Of a stretch of 15,188 nt of DNA, positions 1 to 6,328 are shown piece after piece. Every line of letters begins with the position of its first letter. The first letter of the stretch is position 1. The translations under genes were made by a program, and so were the position numbers. The notes under the pieces were generated by a model. The model ran no database searches. It saw only the letters and a list, made by a program, of their open reading frames with translations, and was not told the DNA's origin. Source of the DNA: Fen-1038 sp042408355 (GTDB taxonomy: Bacteria; Chloroflexota; Anaerolineae; Anaerolineales; Villigracilaceae); the NCBI GenBank assembly GCA_042408355.1, contig JBHORD010000051.1:1-15188 (forward strand), written 5' to 3'.

Positions 1-191
1 GCGGCGCGAATGGCGCTAAATAATGTCTGGCGATCCGTGTCCTTGAGCAAATAACCCTTCGCCCCCGCACGCAGACCGCACAGCATTAAATCGTCCTCGT
101 TGAAAGTGGTCAGAATAACCACAGCCACATTCGGCTGTTCCGAATGCAGATGCTCGATAGCCGTCAGCCCATCCATGCCCGGCATGACAAG
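1..191 (-). pseudogene. Response regulator receiver-domain fragment, 5' part lost, runs off the window
   Basis: The minus strand from about 191 to 1 translates without a stop into the second half of a CheY-like receiver domain of the NarL/LuxR response-regulator type. Visible landmarks are VMPGMDG after the phosphorylation site, the ILTT switch threonine segment and the GAKGYLLKD segment with the conserved lysine. In this family the phospho-acceptor aspartate lies three residues before the M of MPGMDG. Here that position is Q, encoded at 192-194, and everything upstream has no receiver-like sequence before reaching a stop at 297-299. The homology therefore breaks at about 191/192, next to a plus-strand transposase-like remnant. 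The DNA-binding half, if present, is outside the window. As it stands the gene cannot make a phosphorylatable regulator. Confidence in the domain is high; confidence in the exact breakpoint is moderate. Confidence 0.75.
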
Positions 192-380
192 CTGCCGGTC
201 CAGCGCACCGCTTGGTATGTTAAGAAGCTGCCCACCTTTTCCGACGCGCTTTCCATCGTCCGGCAAACTCTGGCCTCCGAAATCTGTTTTCGAACTTCAC
301 CAACTCGTACGAAAGTACAAAAACTATCAGTCCAACGCTCCAAATACCGCTCCACCACGGCTAAATGGGCCTTTCTTTAG
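192..380 (+). mobile_element. Probable C-terminal remnant of an IS transposase
   Basis: The plus-strand frame ending at TAG 378-380 encodes about 62 residues with a segment WYVKKLPTFSDALSIVRQTL followed by a short tail. This resembles the C-terminal end of DDE transposases of IS4/IS5-like elements, where a PTFSDAL..VR block occurs close to the stop. The similarity is from memory and not tested. The frame begins exactly where the response-regulator homology stops, as expected if an IS inserted into that gene and most of the element was later deleted. No upstream transposase body is present and I could not identify a terminal inverted repeat between 380 and 449. That interval otherwise holds nothing I recognise. 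Confidence 0.4.
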
Positions 381-449
381 CAATCGAATGGACAAAGTCT
401 AGGTAAGAGAGTGTTTTATAAAAGTGGTCGAGTAAGATTGGAGAATGAC

Positions 450-1376
450 CTATGCCGCTCTGACCGAGAGATTGCCCCCCTGCCCGCACGCTTCGCACTC
501 GAACTGGATGGTGGTGTGCTCGATGCCGAACTTCGAAAGACGGCTTTTCAGCTCTGCCATGATGCGACCGCCATCATCCAGTGTTTGATTCATAGTGACG
601 ACATGCGCGCTGAGAGCGATGTTTCCCGAACACAGACTCCACACATGCAGGTCATGCACATTCTGCACGCCGGTGACACCCGCCATGCTTTGCCCGACCT
701 TTTCAATGGAAAGCCCTTCGGGAAAGCCTTCCACGAGGATGTGCAAAGAACTCTTTAGCACACGCCAGGAACTGACCAGAATCAGAATGCCGATGAAAAC
801 GCTCATCAGCGGATCCACCCACTGCCAGCCGGTAAGCCAAATCACGCCCGCGGCTACGATCACTCCAAGCGTTGCGACCACATCGCCGAGAACATGTAAA
901 AATGCGCTGTGGATGTTTAAGTCCTCGCGCTCGTTTTCCTCTTTGCCTTCTTCATGCTCATGACCGTGCCTGCCGAGAACGAAGGTGATGATCAGGTTGA
1001 CCACCAAGCCGATGGAGGCAATGGCCATGGTCTCCACACTTTTGATGGCTTGCGAATTCTGCCAACGCTGCCAGGATTCGCTGAATATTTCTATAGCGAT
1101 GATGACCAAGGAAACACCGTTGACCAGTGCAGCCAGCACTTCCATGCGATGATAGCCATAGCTATGGCGGCTATTCGGAGGCAGGGCAGAGAGGCGCAGG
1201 GCAAGATAACTCAAACCGAGGGCAAGGATATCGGAAAAAACATGCGCCGCGTCGGAGAGCAAGGCGAGACTGCCCGTCCAGTAACCGCCGACAATTTCGG
1301 CAACCAGGATGATGGCAGTGAGGATCATAGATAGGATGAAGCTGTTTTCAATACTTTTATTGGGATGTGGGTTCAT
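450..1376 (-). CDS. Cation diffusion facilitator (CzcD/ZitB-like Zn/Cd exporter)
   Basis: A 308-residue inner-membrane metal/proton antiporter that moves Zn2+ and probably related divalent metals out of the cytoplasm. Six hydrophobic segments are visible. Helix 2 carries SDAAHVFSD (D41, H45, D49) and helix 5 carries HVLGD (H161, D165); the paired HxxxD sites are the pattern of zinc-type CDF proteins. A His/Glu-rich loop (RHGHEHEEG, about 136-144) lies between helices 4 and 5. The cytoplasmic C-terminal domain has HDLHVW near 241 and ends with a FECEACG segment that can supply further metal ligands. The start was placed at ATG 1376, not at the in-frame upstream codons, because family homology begins there. 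Its ATG overlaps the stop of the upstream LmbE-type gene (1373-1376), so translation is probably coupled. Exact metal range is not readable from sequence. Confidence 0.92.
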   Translation of the reverse strand: MNPHPNKSIENSFILSMILTAIILVAEIVGGYWTGSLALLSDAAHVFSDILALGLSYLALRLSALPPNSRHSYGYHRMEVLAALVNGVSLVIIAIEIFSESWQRWQNSQAIKSVETMAIASIGLVVNLIITFVLGRHGHEHEEGKEENEREDLNIHSAFLHVLGDVVATLGVIVAAGVIWLTGWQWVDPLMSVFIGILILVSSWRVLKSSLHILVEGFPEGLSIEKVGQSMAGVTGVQNVHDLHVWSLCSGNIALSAHVVTMNQTLDDGGRIMAELKSRLSKFGIEHTTIQFECEACGQGGNLSVRAA

Positions 1377-2083
1377 GATAGTTCCTTGAGCGGCGCGAAC
1401 AGGTCTTCGGTATCGGCAAATTTGCCAGACGGGCGCGCGAGAGTAAAATATTCGTGACAAGCCAGGTTTTCGATTTGTTCTTCGGGCTTGCCCTGAAAGG
1501 GCGGGTTTTGGCTGGCGTGAGATTGCATGGCACGCCATTTGTGCAGGCGATAGTCGGTGATATCAATACTGGCGACGGGTCCGCCCGCCGCCTCCTGGGA
1601 GGGGACAACGCCGCAGCCTTGCAGGGTGGCTTCGGATGGGGCTAGGTAATATAGCCGCGCCTTTGATAAGGCAGCATGGTCAAATGCTTGCGTGACGCGC
1701 GCCGAAAGCGTGACGTGGTCGGGATGCCCTGAAATTCCATCGGGACCGAAGGTGAGAACGATATCGGGATGAAGTTCACGCATCAAGTCCGACAGGCGGG
1801 CGATGAATTCTTCGGCGTCGGCCTGCGCCAGAGTCCCGTCGCGGTAGCCCAAAAAGCGGACTTCGCTCAGCCCCAATTCAGCCGCGGCGCGGCGCAATTC
1901 GGCTTCGCGGAGTTGCCCCGCTTCTTCTGCGGAGACGCCTTCGACGCCCGCTTCGCCGCGCGTGGCGCAGACCAGCGTGACGCGGGTGTGATGGGCGGCG
2001 TATTTCGCCAGCGTGCCGCCCATCGGGAAACTTTCATCGTCGGGATGGGGAAGAATTACCAGTAAAGATTGATGGGTGTGCAT
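1373..2083 (-). CDS. LmbE/PIG-L family zinc-dependent deacetylase
   Basis: A 236-residue soluble deacetylase of the GlcNAc-PI deacetylase superfamily, which removes N-acetyl groups from amino-sugar conjugates. The N-terminal PHPDDE motif (residues 12-17) and the HPDH motif (120-123) give the expected His/Asp/His zinc site and the catalytic aspartate. The length matches single-domain members. The family includes MshB and BshB, which act in mycothiol and bacillithiol synthesis, but also antibiotic and glycolipid enzymes, and the sequence alone does not decide between them. An AAAGG ribosome binding site precedes ATG 2083. The stop overlaps the start of the CDF exporter gene by 4 bp, and the PAP2-like gene ends 17 bp upstream, so it sits inside a tight operon. 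A thiol-related role would suit this neighbourhood but is inference. Confidence 0.9.
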   Translation of the reverse strand: MHTHQSLLVILPHPDDESFPMGGTLAKYAAHHTRVTLVCATRGEAGVEGVSAEEAGQLREAELRRAAAELGLSEVRFLGYRDGTLAQADAEEFIARLSDLMRELHPDIVLTFGPDGISGHPDHVTLSARVTQAFDHAALSKARLYYLAPSEATLQGCGVVPSQEAAGGPVASIDITDYRLHKWRAMQSHASQNPPFQGKPEEQIENLACHEYFTLARPSGKFADTEDLFAPLKELS

Positions 2084-2100
2084 GGTTTACCTTTGTTAGA

Positions 2101-2700
2101 TCATTTTGCAGTGGTTCCAAAAACAAACAACGCAATTGCAATTCCCGCAATTGCTCCCGCCGCCAGTTGCGCCGGAGTATGCTTGCGGCGGTGCAGACGC
2201 GCCCAGGCGACCAGAGGCAGGGAAAGAAACGCCCATCCTGCCGCTGCGCCAAAGACAAAGACCAGCGCCGTGGAAAATCCGCCGACGCCTGCCATGTGCA
2301 TACTGATCTTCCAAAATAGGGAGATGCTGAACATGACAATCGCCAGACACAAGTAGGTCATGACGAGAACGCTGAGAAGATGGGGAGCATTGCCGAGCCA
2401 TAGAATTCCCAACGCCAGCAGATCACTGCTCAGGCTGATTAGGATGAAGCGCGGTCGTTCTTCGCGCTTGGAGAGTTCCATGTCGCTGACCCAGCCACGC
2501 CGAATGCCGATGAGCAGGTAGGCGAGCGGAATCCCCGTCACGATGAGCAGAGTCAGGATGGCCCAGAGCAGGCCCGAGGCTTGCCCTGAGCCTGTCGAAG
2601 GGTCCCGCGAAGAGGCGTAGCCGAAGGCGAGAAAAATCGGCAGGGACAGAATCGAACTGTCGAAGAAGACGGAAATCCAGCGGGCGAGGCGATCGGTCAT
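2101..2700 (-). CDS. PAP2-like integral membrane protein with degenerate phosphatase motifs
   Basis: A 199-residue membrane protein with about six hydrophobic segments. It resembles the PAP2 (phosphatidic acid phosphatase type 2) superfamily, which dephosphorylates lipid phosphates at the membrane. KREERP (78-83) is in the place of motif 1, MHMAG (134-138) in the place of the PSGH motif, and R168-x5-H174-x3-Q178 in the place of the SR-x5-H-x3-D motif, so the final acidic residue is glutamine. Catalytic competence is therefore doubtful. The loop between helices 1 and 2 contains DPSTGSGQA, encoded by a repeat-like segment at about 2580-2604 that looks inserted. A GGAG ribosome binding site precedes ATG 2700. 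It lies 16 bp downstream of a TauE/SafE-like permease gene. An undefined membrane protein of another family is the main alternative. Confidence 0.6.
   Translation of the reverse strand: MTDRLARWISVFFDSSILSLPIFLAFGYASSRDPSTGSGQASGLLWAILTLLIVTGIPLAYLLIGIRRGWVSDMELSKREERPRFILISLSSDLLALGILWLGNAPHLLSVLVMTYLCLAIVMFSISLFWKISMHMAGVGGFSTALVFVFGAAAGWAFLSLPLVAWARLHRRKHTPAQLAAGAIAGIAIALFVFGTTAK
2580..2604. repeat. Dispersed-repeat-like element inside a coding sequence
   Basis: The core CCCTGAGCCTGTCGAAGGG (2584-2602) is an imperfect palindrome with CCCT/AGGG ends. From memory, this core recurs in many unrelated environmental bacterial genomes, usually between genes. Here it is read through in frame and adds a Ser/Gly/Thr-rich stretch to the first loop of the PAP2-like protein. 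Only one copy is visible in the window. Confidence 0.5.
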
Positions 2701-2716
2701 GGAAGATACTCCACGA

Positions 2717-3481
2717 TTATTGCAGAGCCAACATCAGGAAACGGATACCAACCAGTACCAGAATGGGCGCGATAATCCACGTTACGATCTGATTCAGTTT
2801 GGGCGTCCAGAAGCGTTGAACTATCAGCGCCACGCCTGCGATAAGGGCGAACAAGTACAATGCCAGCAGGATTTGCGAAGTTGTGAGTGTCGCGCCTAGC
2901 CCAATTTGCGTTGCGAGGGCAGCAGGCGCGGCGACTGTCACGCTCAACGCGGCAAGGGCATACGCTTGTTTGGGATGGCGTCCCAGCGTGATGTTGAAGA
3001 GCGGAACCTGAAATACTTTTGCGCCTGCTGAGAAAAGCCCCATCAAAATGGAAGCGCCAAAGGCAATCGGTGCGAGCCAGGCAGGATGAGCTTGTGTCTC
3101 CTTCTCGGGCAAAGGGCGGATAAATGCCAGGCGCAAACCCGCCAATATGGCATAGATGCCCAACAGGACCATCAAGACATTAGCCGAAATATTCAAACCG
3201 ACAACACGACCGAGAACCGCGCCAACCACAGCCGGAATAACCACCAGCGCCCAATCCTGGCGCACGGAGACGAGCACATCAGTCTGACGCAGGGCCATCA
3301 TCAGCGCGGCCAGTGAGACCACTATCAGATTGATGGTTACCGCATCCCGCGCAGGCAAGCCGACGATACTGATCAGCAAAATAACGAGGAAGAAGCGGTC
3401 CACCCAGGATTGGATGGAGGCGGTCACAAAGCCGACGATGAGCGCGGCGAGCAGCCCTTTGAGCAGTAACGGTAAAAGCAT
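2717..3481 (-). CDS. TauE/SafE-like membrane permease (divergent)
   Basis: A 254-residue protein with about eight transmembrane segments in two related halves, as in the TauE/SafE (DUF81) family of exporters for sulfite, sulfonates and other small organic or sulfur anions. The first half has a GFVTASIQSWVDRFF segment and the second half GLFSAGAKVFQVPLF. These occupy the positions of the usual glycine-rich GxGGG..P repeats but are degenerate, so the substrate could differ from typical members. The start chosen is ATG 3481, preceded by AGGAG at nine bases; the alternative in-frame TTG at 3502 has no comparable ribosome binding site and gives an N-terminus unlike a membrane segment. It follows the NifX-like gene by about 25 bp and precedes the PAP2-like gene. 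Confidence 0.7.
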   Translation of the reverse strand: MLLPLLLKGLLAALIVGFVTASIQSWVDRFFLVILLISIVGLPARDAVTINLIVVSLAALMMALRQTDVLVSVRQDWALVVIPAVVGAVLGRVVGLNISANVLMVLLGIYAILAGLRLAFIRPLPEKETQAHPAWLAPIAFGASILMGLFSAGAKVFQVPLFNITLGRHPKQAYALAALSVTVAAPAALATQIGLGATLTTSQILLALYLFALIAGVALIVQRFWTPKLNQIVTWIIAPILVLVGIRFLMLALQ

Positions 3482-3506
3482 GGGTGAAGTCTCCTGAGGC
3501 AAGGGA

Positions 3507-3911
3507 TTAGTGCAGTTTTTCCTTGTGGTCTACGATGACGCCCTGTGCGGCTTGCAGCGCGGCTTCGTCAATGCTGGCGATGTCGGTAATCACAGGCTTA
3601 ATGCCCACCTGTTCCATGCTGTAATACGCGCCCGCGCCCATGCCGCGCGCCAGCAGAAACTGGCAATCGCGGATGGCTTCTGCCATTTGGAAGTGGCGGT
3701 CTTGCTCGGCGGGGGCAAAGCCGTGACCGCGCGGGTCTTTTTCTTCGGCGTGCTCTTCACCGGCAAAATGGGCATGTCCCATTTTCTCGCGTTGCTCGCG
3801 GGCAGTGATTTTCCCGTTTTCGATGGTCAGGACGGCGTAGTATTTGGCGCGTCCGAAGTGCTGGCTGATGGTCTGGCCGTCATCGGTGACGGCGGCAATT
3901 TTGATGGACAT
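3507..3911 (-). CDS. NifX/NifB-type cofactor-binding domain protein (dinitrogenase Fe-Mo cofactor biosynthesis family)
   Basis: A 134-residue soluble protein of the NifX/NifY/VnfX-like family (Pfam PF02579), whose members bind iron-molybdenum cofactor precursors or related Fe-S clusters. Typical features are ISQHFGRA (15-22) in the first half and ARGMGAGAYYSM (88-99) followed by the GIKPV segment (103-107). Between the two halves lies a charged, histidine-rich insertion (about 44-74, including HAHF, EEHAEE and RGHGF) that could bind metal. No nitrogenase genes are nearby, so a role in nitrogen fixation is not implied; stand-alone members of the family are common in anaerobes. AGGAG lies seven bases before ATG 3911. 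It is the last soluble gene of the OsmC/Mrp/YlbF block, separated from it by a repeat-rich gap. Confidence 0.85.
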   Translation of the reverse strand: MSIKIAAVTDDGQTISQHFGRAKYYAVLTIENGKITAREQREKMGHAHFAGEEHAEEKDPRGHGFAPAEQDRHFQMAEAIRDCQFLLARGMGAGAYYSMEQVGIKPVITDIASIDEAALQAAQGVIVDHKEKLH

Positions 3912-3938
3912 AAGTTACTCCTATTCGTTTATTTTTGG

Positions 3939-4018
3939 ACACGGATTACACAGATTGCACAGACTTACGCGGATTTTTTCTCTTCCGCGTGCATCCGTGT
4001 TATCCGCCTAATCCGCGT
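3939..4018. repeat. Array of 9-bp units in both orientations forming a large imperfect hairpin
   Basis: On the plus strand, 3939-3975 reads as four related units: ACACGGATT, ACACAGATT, GCACAGACTT, ACGCGGATT. After a short T/C-rich spacer, 3984-4018 contains the same kind of unit inverted (TCCGCGTGC, ATCCGTGTT, ATCCGCCTA, ATCCGCGTA). Perfect arms include ACGCGGA/TCCGCGT (3967-3973 with 3984-3990) and ACACGGAT/ATCCGTGT (3939-3946 with 3993-4000). It fills most of the gap between a YlbF-family gene and the NifX-like gene. Confidence 0.75.
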
Positions 4019-4027
4019 ACTGATTTT

Positions 4028-4402
4028 TTACGCAGCGTGGGCGAGTTCGGTGAAATCGAGTCCAAGCTGGACGCTGATTTGTTCCGCCGCGTCGGCGAGC
4101 AAAGGTTTGAACGCGCCGAGCGCGTCGTTGCGCGCAACGATCAACGGATGAGCATAATATTCGCTTCGCAGAGTATAGAATGGCGCTATATCCTGCTGGC
4201 TGAGGATTTCACCTTTCTGTTGGCGGTTGATCAGCTCTGCGTAAAGATCCATGAAACGTTTTTCCAGCGCCACAGCTTCAGGATCGTTTTCAAAAGCAGT
4301 AACAGCCTCCTGGTAAGCCTTTGCCTGCGGATCAGAAAGCAAAGCGTCGCTCAGGGTGCGGATGGCATCCTGAATTTCAAGGGAAAGTTCGTTCGGGTTC
4401 AT
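4028..4402 (-). CDS. YlbF/YmcA family protein
   Basis: A 124-residue soluble, mostly helical protein of the YlbF/YmcA family (Pfam PF06133). The stretch DPQAKAYQEAVTAFENDPEA (about 24-43) and the helix that follows are typical of the family, which has long amphipathic helices and forms homo- or hetero-oligomers. In Bacillus, YlbF, YmcA and YaaT form a complex that affects RNase Y and has been reported to carry Fe-S clusters. This copy has no cysteine in its sequence, so it cannot itself supply thiol ligands. AAGGAG lies seven bases before ATG 4402. The gene starts 11 bp after its longer paralogue ends, which suggests a tandem duplication and a possible hetero-complex. Function here is unknown. 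Confidence 0.8.
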   Translation of the reverse strand: MNPNELSLEIQDAIRTLSDALLSDPQAKAYQEAVTAFENDPEAVALEKRFMDLYAELINRQQKGEILSQQDIAPFYTLRSEYYAHPLIVARNDALGAFKPLLADAAEQISVQLGLDFTELAHAA

Positions 4403-4413
4403 GATCTATCTCC

Positions 4414-4806
4414 TTATCCGCCGCAGCCACAGCCGCGTTTGGCGTTGGCCGCGAAATCCACTTTCAACAATTCGCTTAGCAAAGTATTGACGGAGCCAAA
4501 CAGGGCGCGCACTTCATTTTCAGCAACGCGATAAGCTTGGACAGCGGGAAGCGCTTCGAGTTCCAGGTTGAGGCGTTGGAGTTCTGCCGAAAGTTCGGCA
4601 TTGCCTTTTCCTCCGTGGAGAGAGTTGCGTTTCATCTGGATCTGTGAGGACAGATCGCGAACTTGCGGATCTTTCTCCAAATCCATAATGGCTTGCAAAT
4701 AGGTCTGGTAGAGGGGCTGTTCGCGCAGCAAGTCGCCAAGTCGGGTGGCAGCTTTGTCCACTTTTTCGTGCGCGGTGGGCAGATCGAGAATGGGTGATAT
4801 GTTCAT
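4414..4806 (-). CDS. YlbF/YmcA family protein with a C-terminal CGCGG tail
   Basis: A 130-residue helical protein of the YlbF/YmcA family. REQPLYQTYLQAIMDLEKDP (about 28-47) is the family core, followed by long helical segments. The C-terminus ends KRGCGCGG, a glycine-flanked pair of cysteines that would suit metal or Fe-S binding or a redox role. These are its only cysteines. The start at ATG 4806 is supported by AAAGGAG eight bases upstream; longer in-frame versions run into the OsmC gene and lack homology. It is immediately downstream of an OsmC gene (11 bp) and upstream of a cysteine-free paralogue (11 bp). I infer that the pair may work together, with this copy carrying the metal or sulfur site. 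Confidence 0.8.
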   Translation of the reverse strand: MNISPILDLPTAHEKVDKAATRLGDLLREQPLYQTYLQAIMDLEKDPQVRDLSSQIQMKRNSLHGGKGNAELSAELQRLNLELEALPAVQAYRVAENEVRALFGSVNTLLSELLKVDFAANAKRGCGCGG

Positions 4807-4817
4807 AAGGTTCTCCT

Positions 4818-5240
4818 TTAGGATTTTTGGATAACCAGCGCCCCTCGCGGGACGAGGCCATTGACAACGGTATTGGTGACCGTGCCCCACTTGAAGCACA
4901 GGTCGGCGAGTTCCTGCAATTTCTCGGCGGGTTCGGGGCTTTTGAGAATCAACTTGTAGCGGATCTCCGTTAACGCGGGCGGTTCGTCGCGGCGCGCCGC
5001 GTCAAACTCGATGCGGGCGGAGTCAATTTGCAGGCGCATTTTCTCCCCGATGGCGTTGACGTTGGTCAACATACACGCGCCCAACGCGGCGAGCAGAGTC
5101 TCGGCGGCGTTGAAGCCCGCCTCGCCCGAACCCTTTTTGACGTTGAGTGGGAGGCGGTGTCCGCGCGTTTCAGCTTCGGCATGTGATTCATCCAAAATGG
5201 TGACGTTGACGTGATAGTTCATGGTTGATGTGTCGGGCAT
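4818..5240 (-). CDS. OsmC family protein, lacking the second conserved cysteine
   Basis: A 140-residue protein of the OsmC/Ohr superfamily, whose classical members reduce organic hydroperoxides with two cysteines; related YhfA-like proteins have less clear roles. The first conserved cysteine is present in LGACMLTN (C56), preceded by the usual AAETLLAALG helix. The second conserved site, normally CPV followed by a few residues and a threonine or asparagine, reads GTVTNTV (119-125), so that cysteine is absent; a different cysteine, C115, lies four residues earlier. Peroxidase activity by the standard mechanism is therefore uncertain. AAGGA precedes ATG 5240. The C-terminal half closely resembles the OsmC protein encoded at 6329-6754 (SPEP.EKLQ and GL.P.G.L segments), and the two genes flank the Mrp ATPase. 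Confidence 0.85.
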   Translation of the reverse strand: MPDTSTMNYHVNVTILDESHAEAETRGHRLPLNVKKGSGEAGFNAAETLLAALGACMLTNVNAIGEKMRLQIDSARIEFDAARRDEPPALTEIRYKLILKSPEPAEKLQELADLCFKWGTVTNTVVNGLVPRGALVIQKS

Positions 5241-5267
5241 GAAGTTCCTTTACACCTGTCTCATTCC

Positions 5268-6317
5268 TTACGCTTTCACCGCTTCGGCTTGCTTCTGCGC
5301 CAGCGCTTCCACGCAGGCGTTCAAGGCATCGGTGGGGAGCATTTCGATTTCGCCCGCGTCGCAGCGTTCGGCGAATTGCGGGTCAATCGGCAGACGCGCC
5401 AGCAGGGGCGCGCCCGCCGCTTCGGCGACTTCCGCCGCGTGGCTGGGTCCGAAAATCTCGTAGTGTTTGCCCGTGTCGGGCGCGGTGAATCCGGCCATGT
5501 TTTCGATGACGCCCACGATGGTGGCGTTCATCTTCTGCGCCATATCGAGCGCCTTCTTGACAATCATGGTCGCCAGCGACTGCGGCGAAGTGACCATGAC
5601 GATTTCATTCACCGACATTTCCTGCAGCACCGTCAGCGCCGCGTCCGAAGTTCCGGGCGGCATGTCAATCAGCAGAAAATCGAGCGCGCCCCAATCGGCG
5701 TCATTCCAAAATTGCTGGATGGCTTTGGTAATCATCGAGCCGCGCCAGACGAAGGCGGTGTTTTCATTTTCTAGCGCCAGGTTGACCGAGACGATCTTGA
5801 TTCCCGTGCGGCTCTGGATCGGTTGGATTTTGTTGTTCTTCGCCATGAGCGGACCATGAATGCCGAACAATTTTGGAACGCTGGCGCCGGTGATGTCGGC
5901 ATCGAGAATGCCAACGTTGTAGCCGGCGCGTTTGAGCGCGGTTGCGAGCAAGCCCGTCACCAGCGACTTGCCCACGCCGCCCTTGCCGCTCATCACGGCA
6001 ATCACGCGCCCGATTTTGTGGTCGGCAATTTGCGGCGGAGCGATTCCCAGCACGGCATTGCGCTCTTCGTCGGTCATTGCGCCGAGCGTGACTTCGACAT
6101 TCTTCACGCCGGGCAATGCGCCCACCGCCCGACGGGCGTCGGCGGCGATCTGGTCGCGCAGCGGGCAGGCGGGGATGGTCAGCGCCAGCGTGAACGAGAC
6201 GTTCCCGTCATCGCCGATAATCAGGTCGCGCACCATGTTGAGTTCCACCACGTTGCGATGGATTTCGGGGTCTACGACGGTTTTCAAGACGTTCATTATT
6301 TCTAAAGAAGTTGTCAT
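5268..6317 (-). CDS. Mrp/NBP35-type P-loop ATPase fused to an N-terminal DUF59 (MIP18-like) domain, without the CxxC motif
   Basis: A 349-residue cytoplasmic ATPase of the Mrp/ApbC/NBP35 family, which carry and deliver Fe-S clusters. Residues 1-80 are a DUF59/MIP18 domain (VVDPEIHRNVVELNMV, IPACPLR with C51). The ATPase domain has the deviant Walker A SGKGGVGKS (110-118), DADITGASVPKL (139-150) and a switch II region DMPPGTSDAAL (218-228). In typical family members the segment after ENM holds a CxxC that bridges a cluster across the dimer; here it reads GFTAPDTGKHYEIFG (276-290), with A and T in those places. The remaining cysteines are C51, C319 and C335. AGGAG is about eight bases before ATG 6317. 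It is sandwiched between two similar OsmC genes, suggesting a conserved functional unit. Confidence 0.93.
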   Translation of the reverse strand: MTTSLEIMNVLKTVVDPEIHRNVVELNMVRDLIIGDDGNVSFTLALTIPACPLRDQIAADARRAVGALPGVKNVEVTLGAMTDEERNAVLGIAPPQIADHKIGRVIAVMSGKGGVGKSLVTGLLATALKRAGYNVGILDADITGASVPKLFGIHGPLMAKNNKIQPIQSRTGIKIVSVNLALENENTAFVWRGSMITKAIQQFWNDADWGALDFLLIDMPPGTSDAALTVLQEMSVNEIVMVTSPQSLATMIVKKALDMAQKMNATIVGVIENMAGFTAPDTGKHYEIFGPSHAAEVAEAAGAPLLARLPIDPQFAERCDAGEIEMLPTDALNACVEALAQKQAEAVKA

Positions 6318-6328
6318 TGCGAATTCTC

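Noticed and set aside
1377..1538. Longer N-terminus for the CDF exporter
   Set aside because: The extra 54 residues lie in the LmbE-type gene and have no homology; CDF sequence starts at 1376.
3482..3502. TTG start for the TauE/SafE-like gene
   Set aside because: ATG 3481 has AGGAG at a good distance and starts directly before the first helix.
3507..3911. Evidence of nitrogen fixation
   Set aside because: NifX/NifB-type single-domain proteins occur widely without nitrogenase, and no nif structural gene is present.
3939..4018. CRISPR array
   Set aside because: Units are 9 bp, in both orientations, without spacers, and no cas genes are present.
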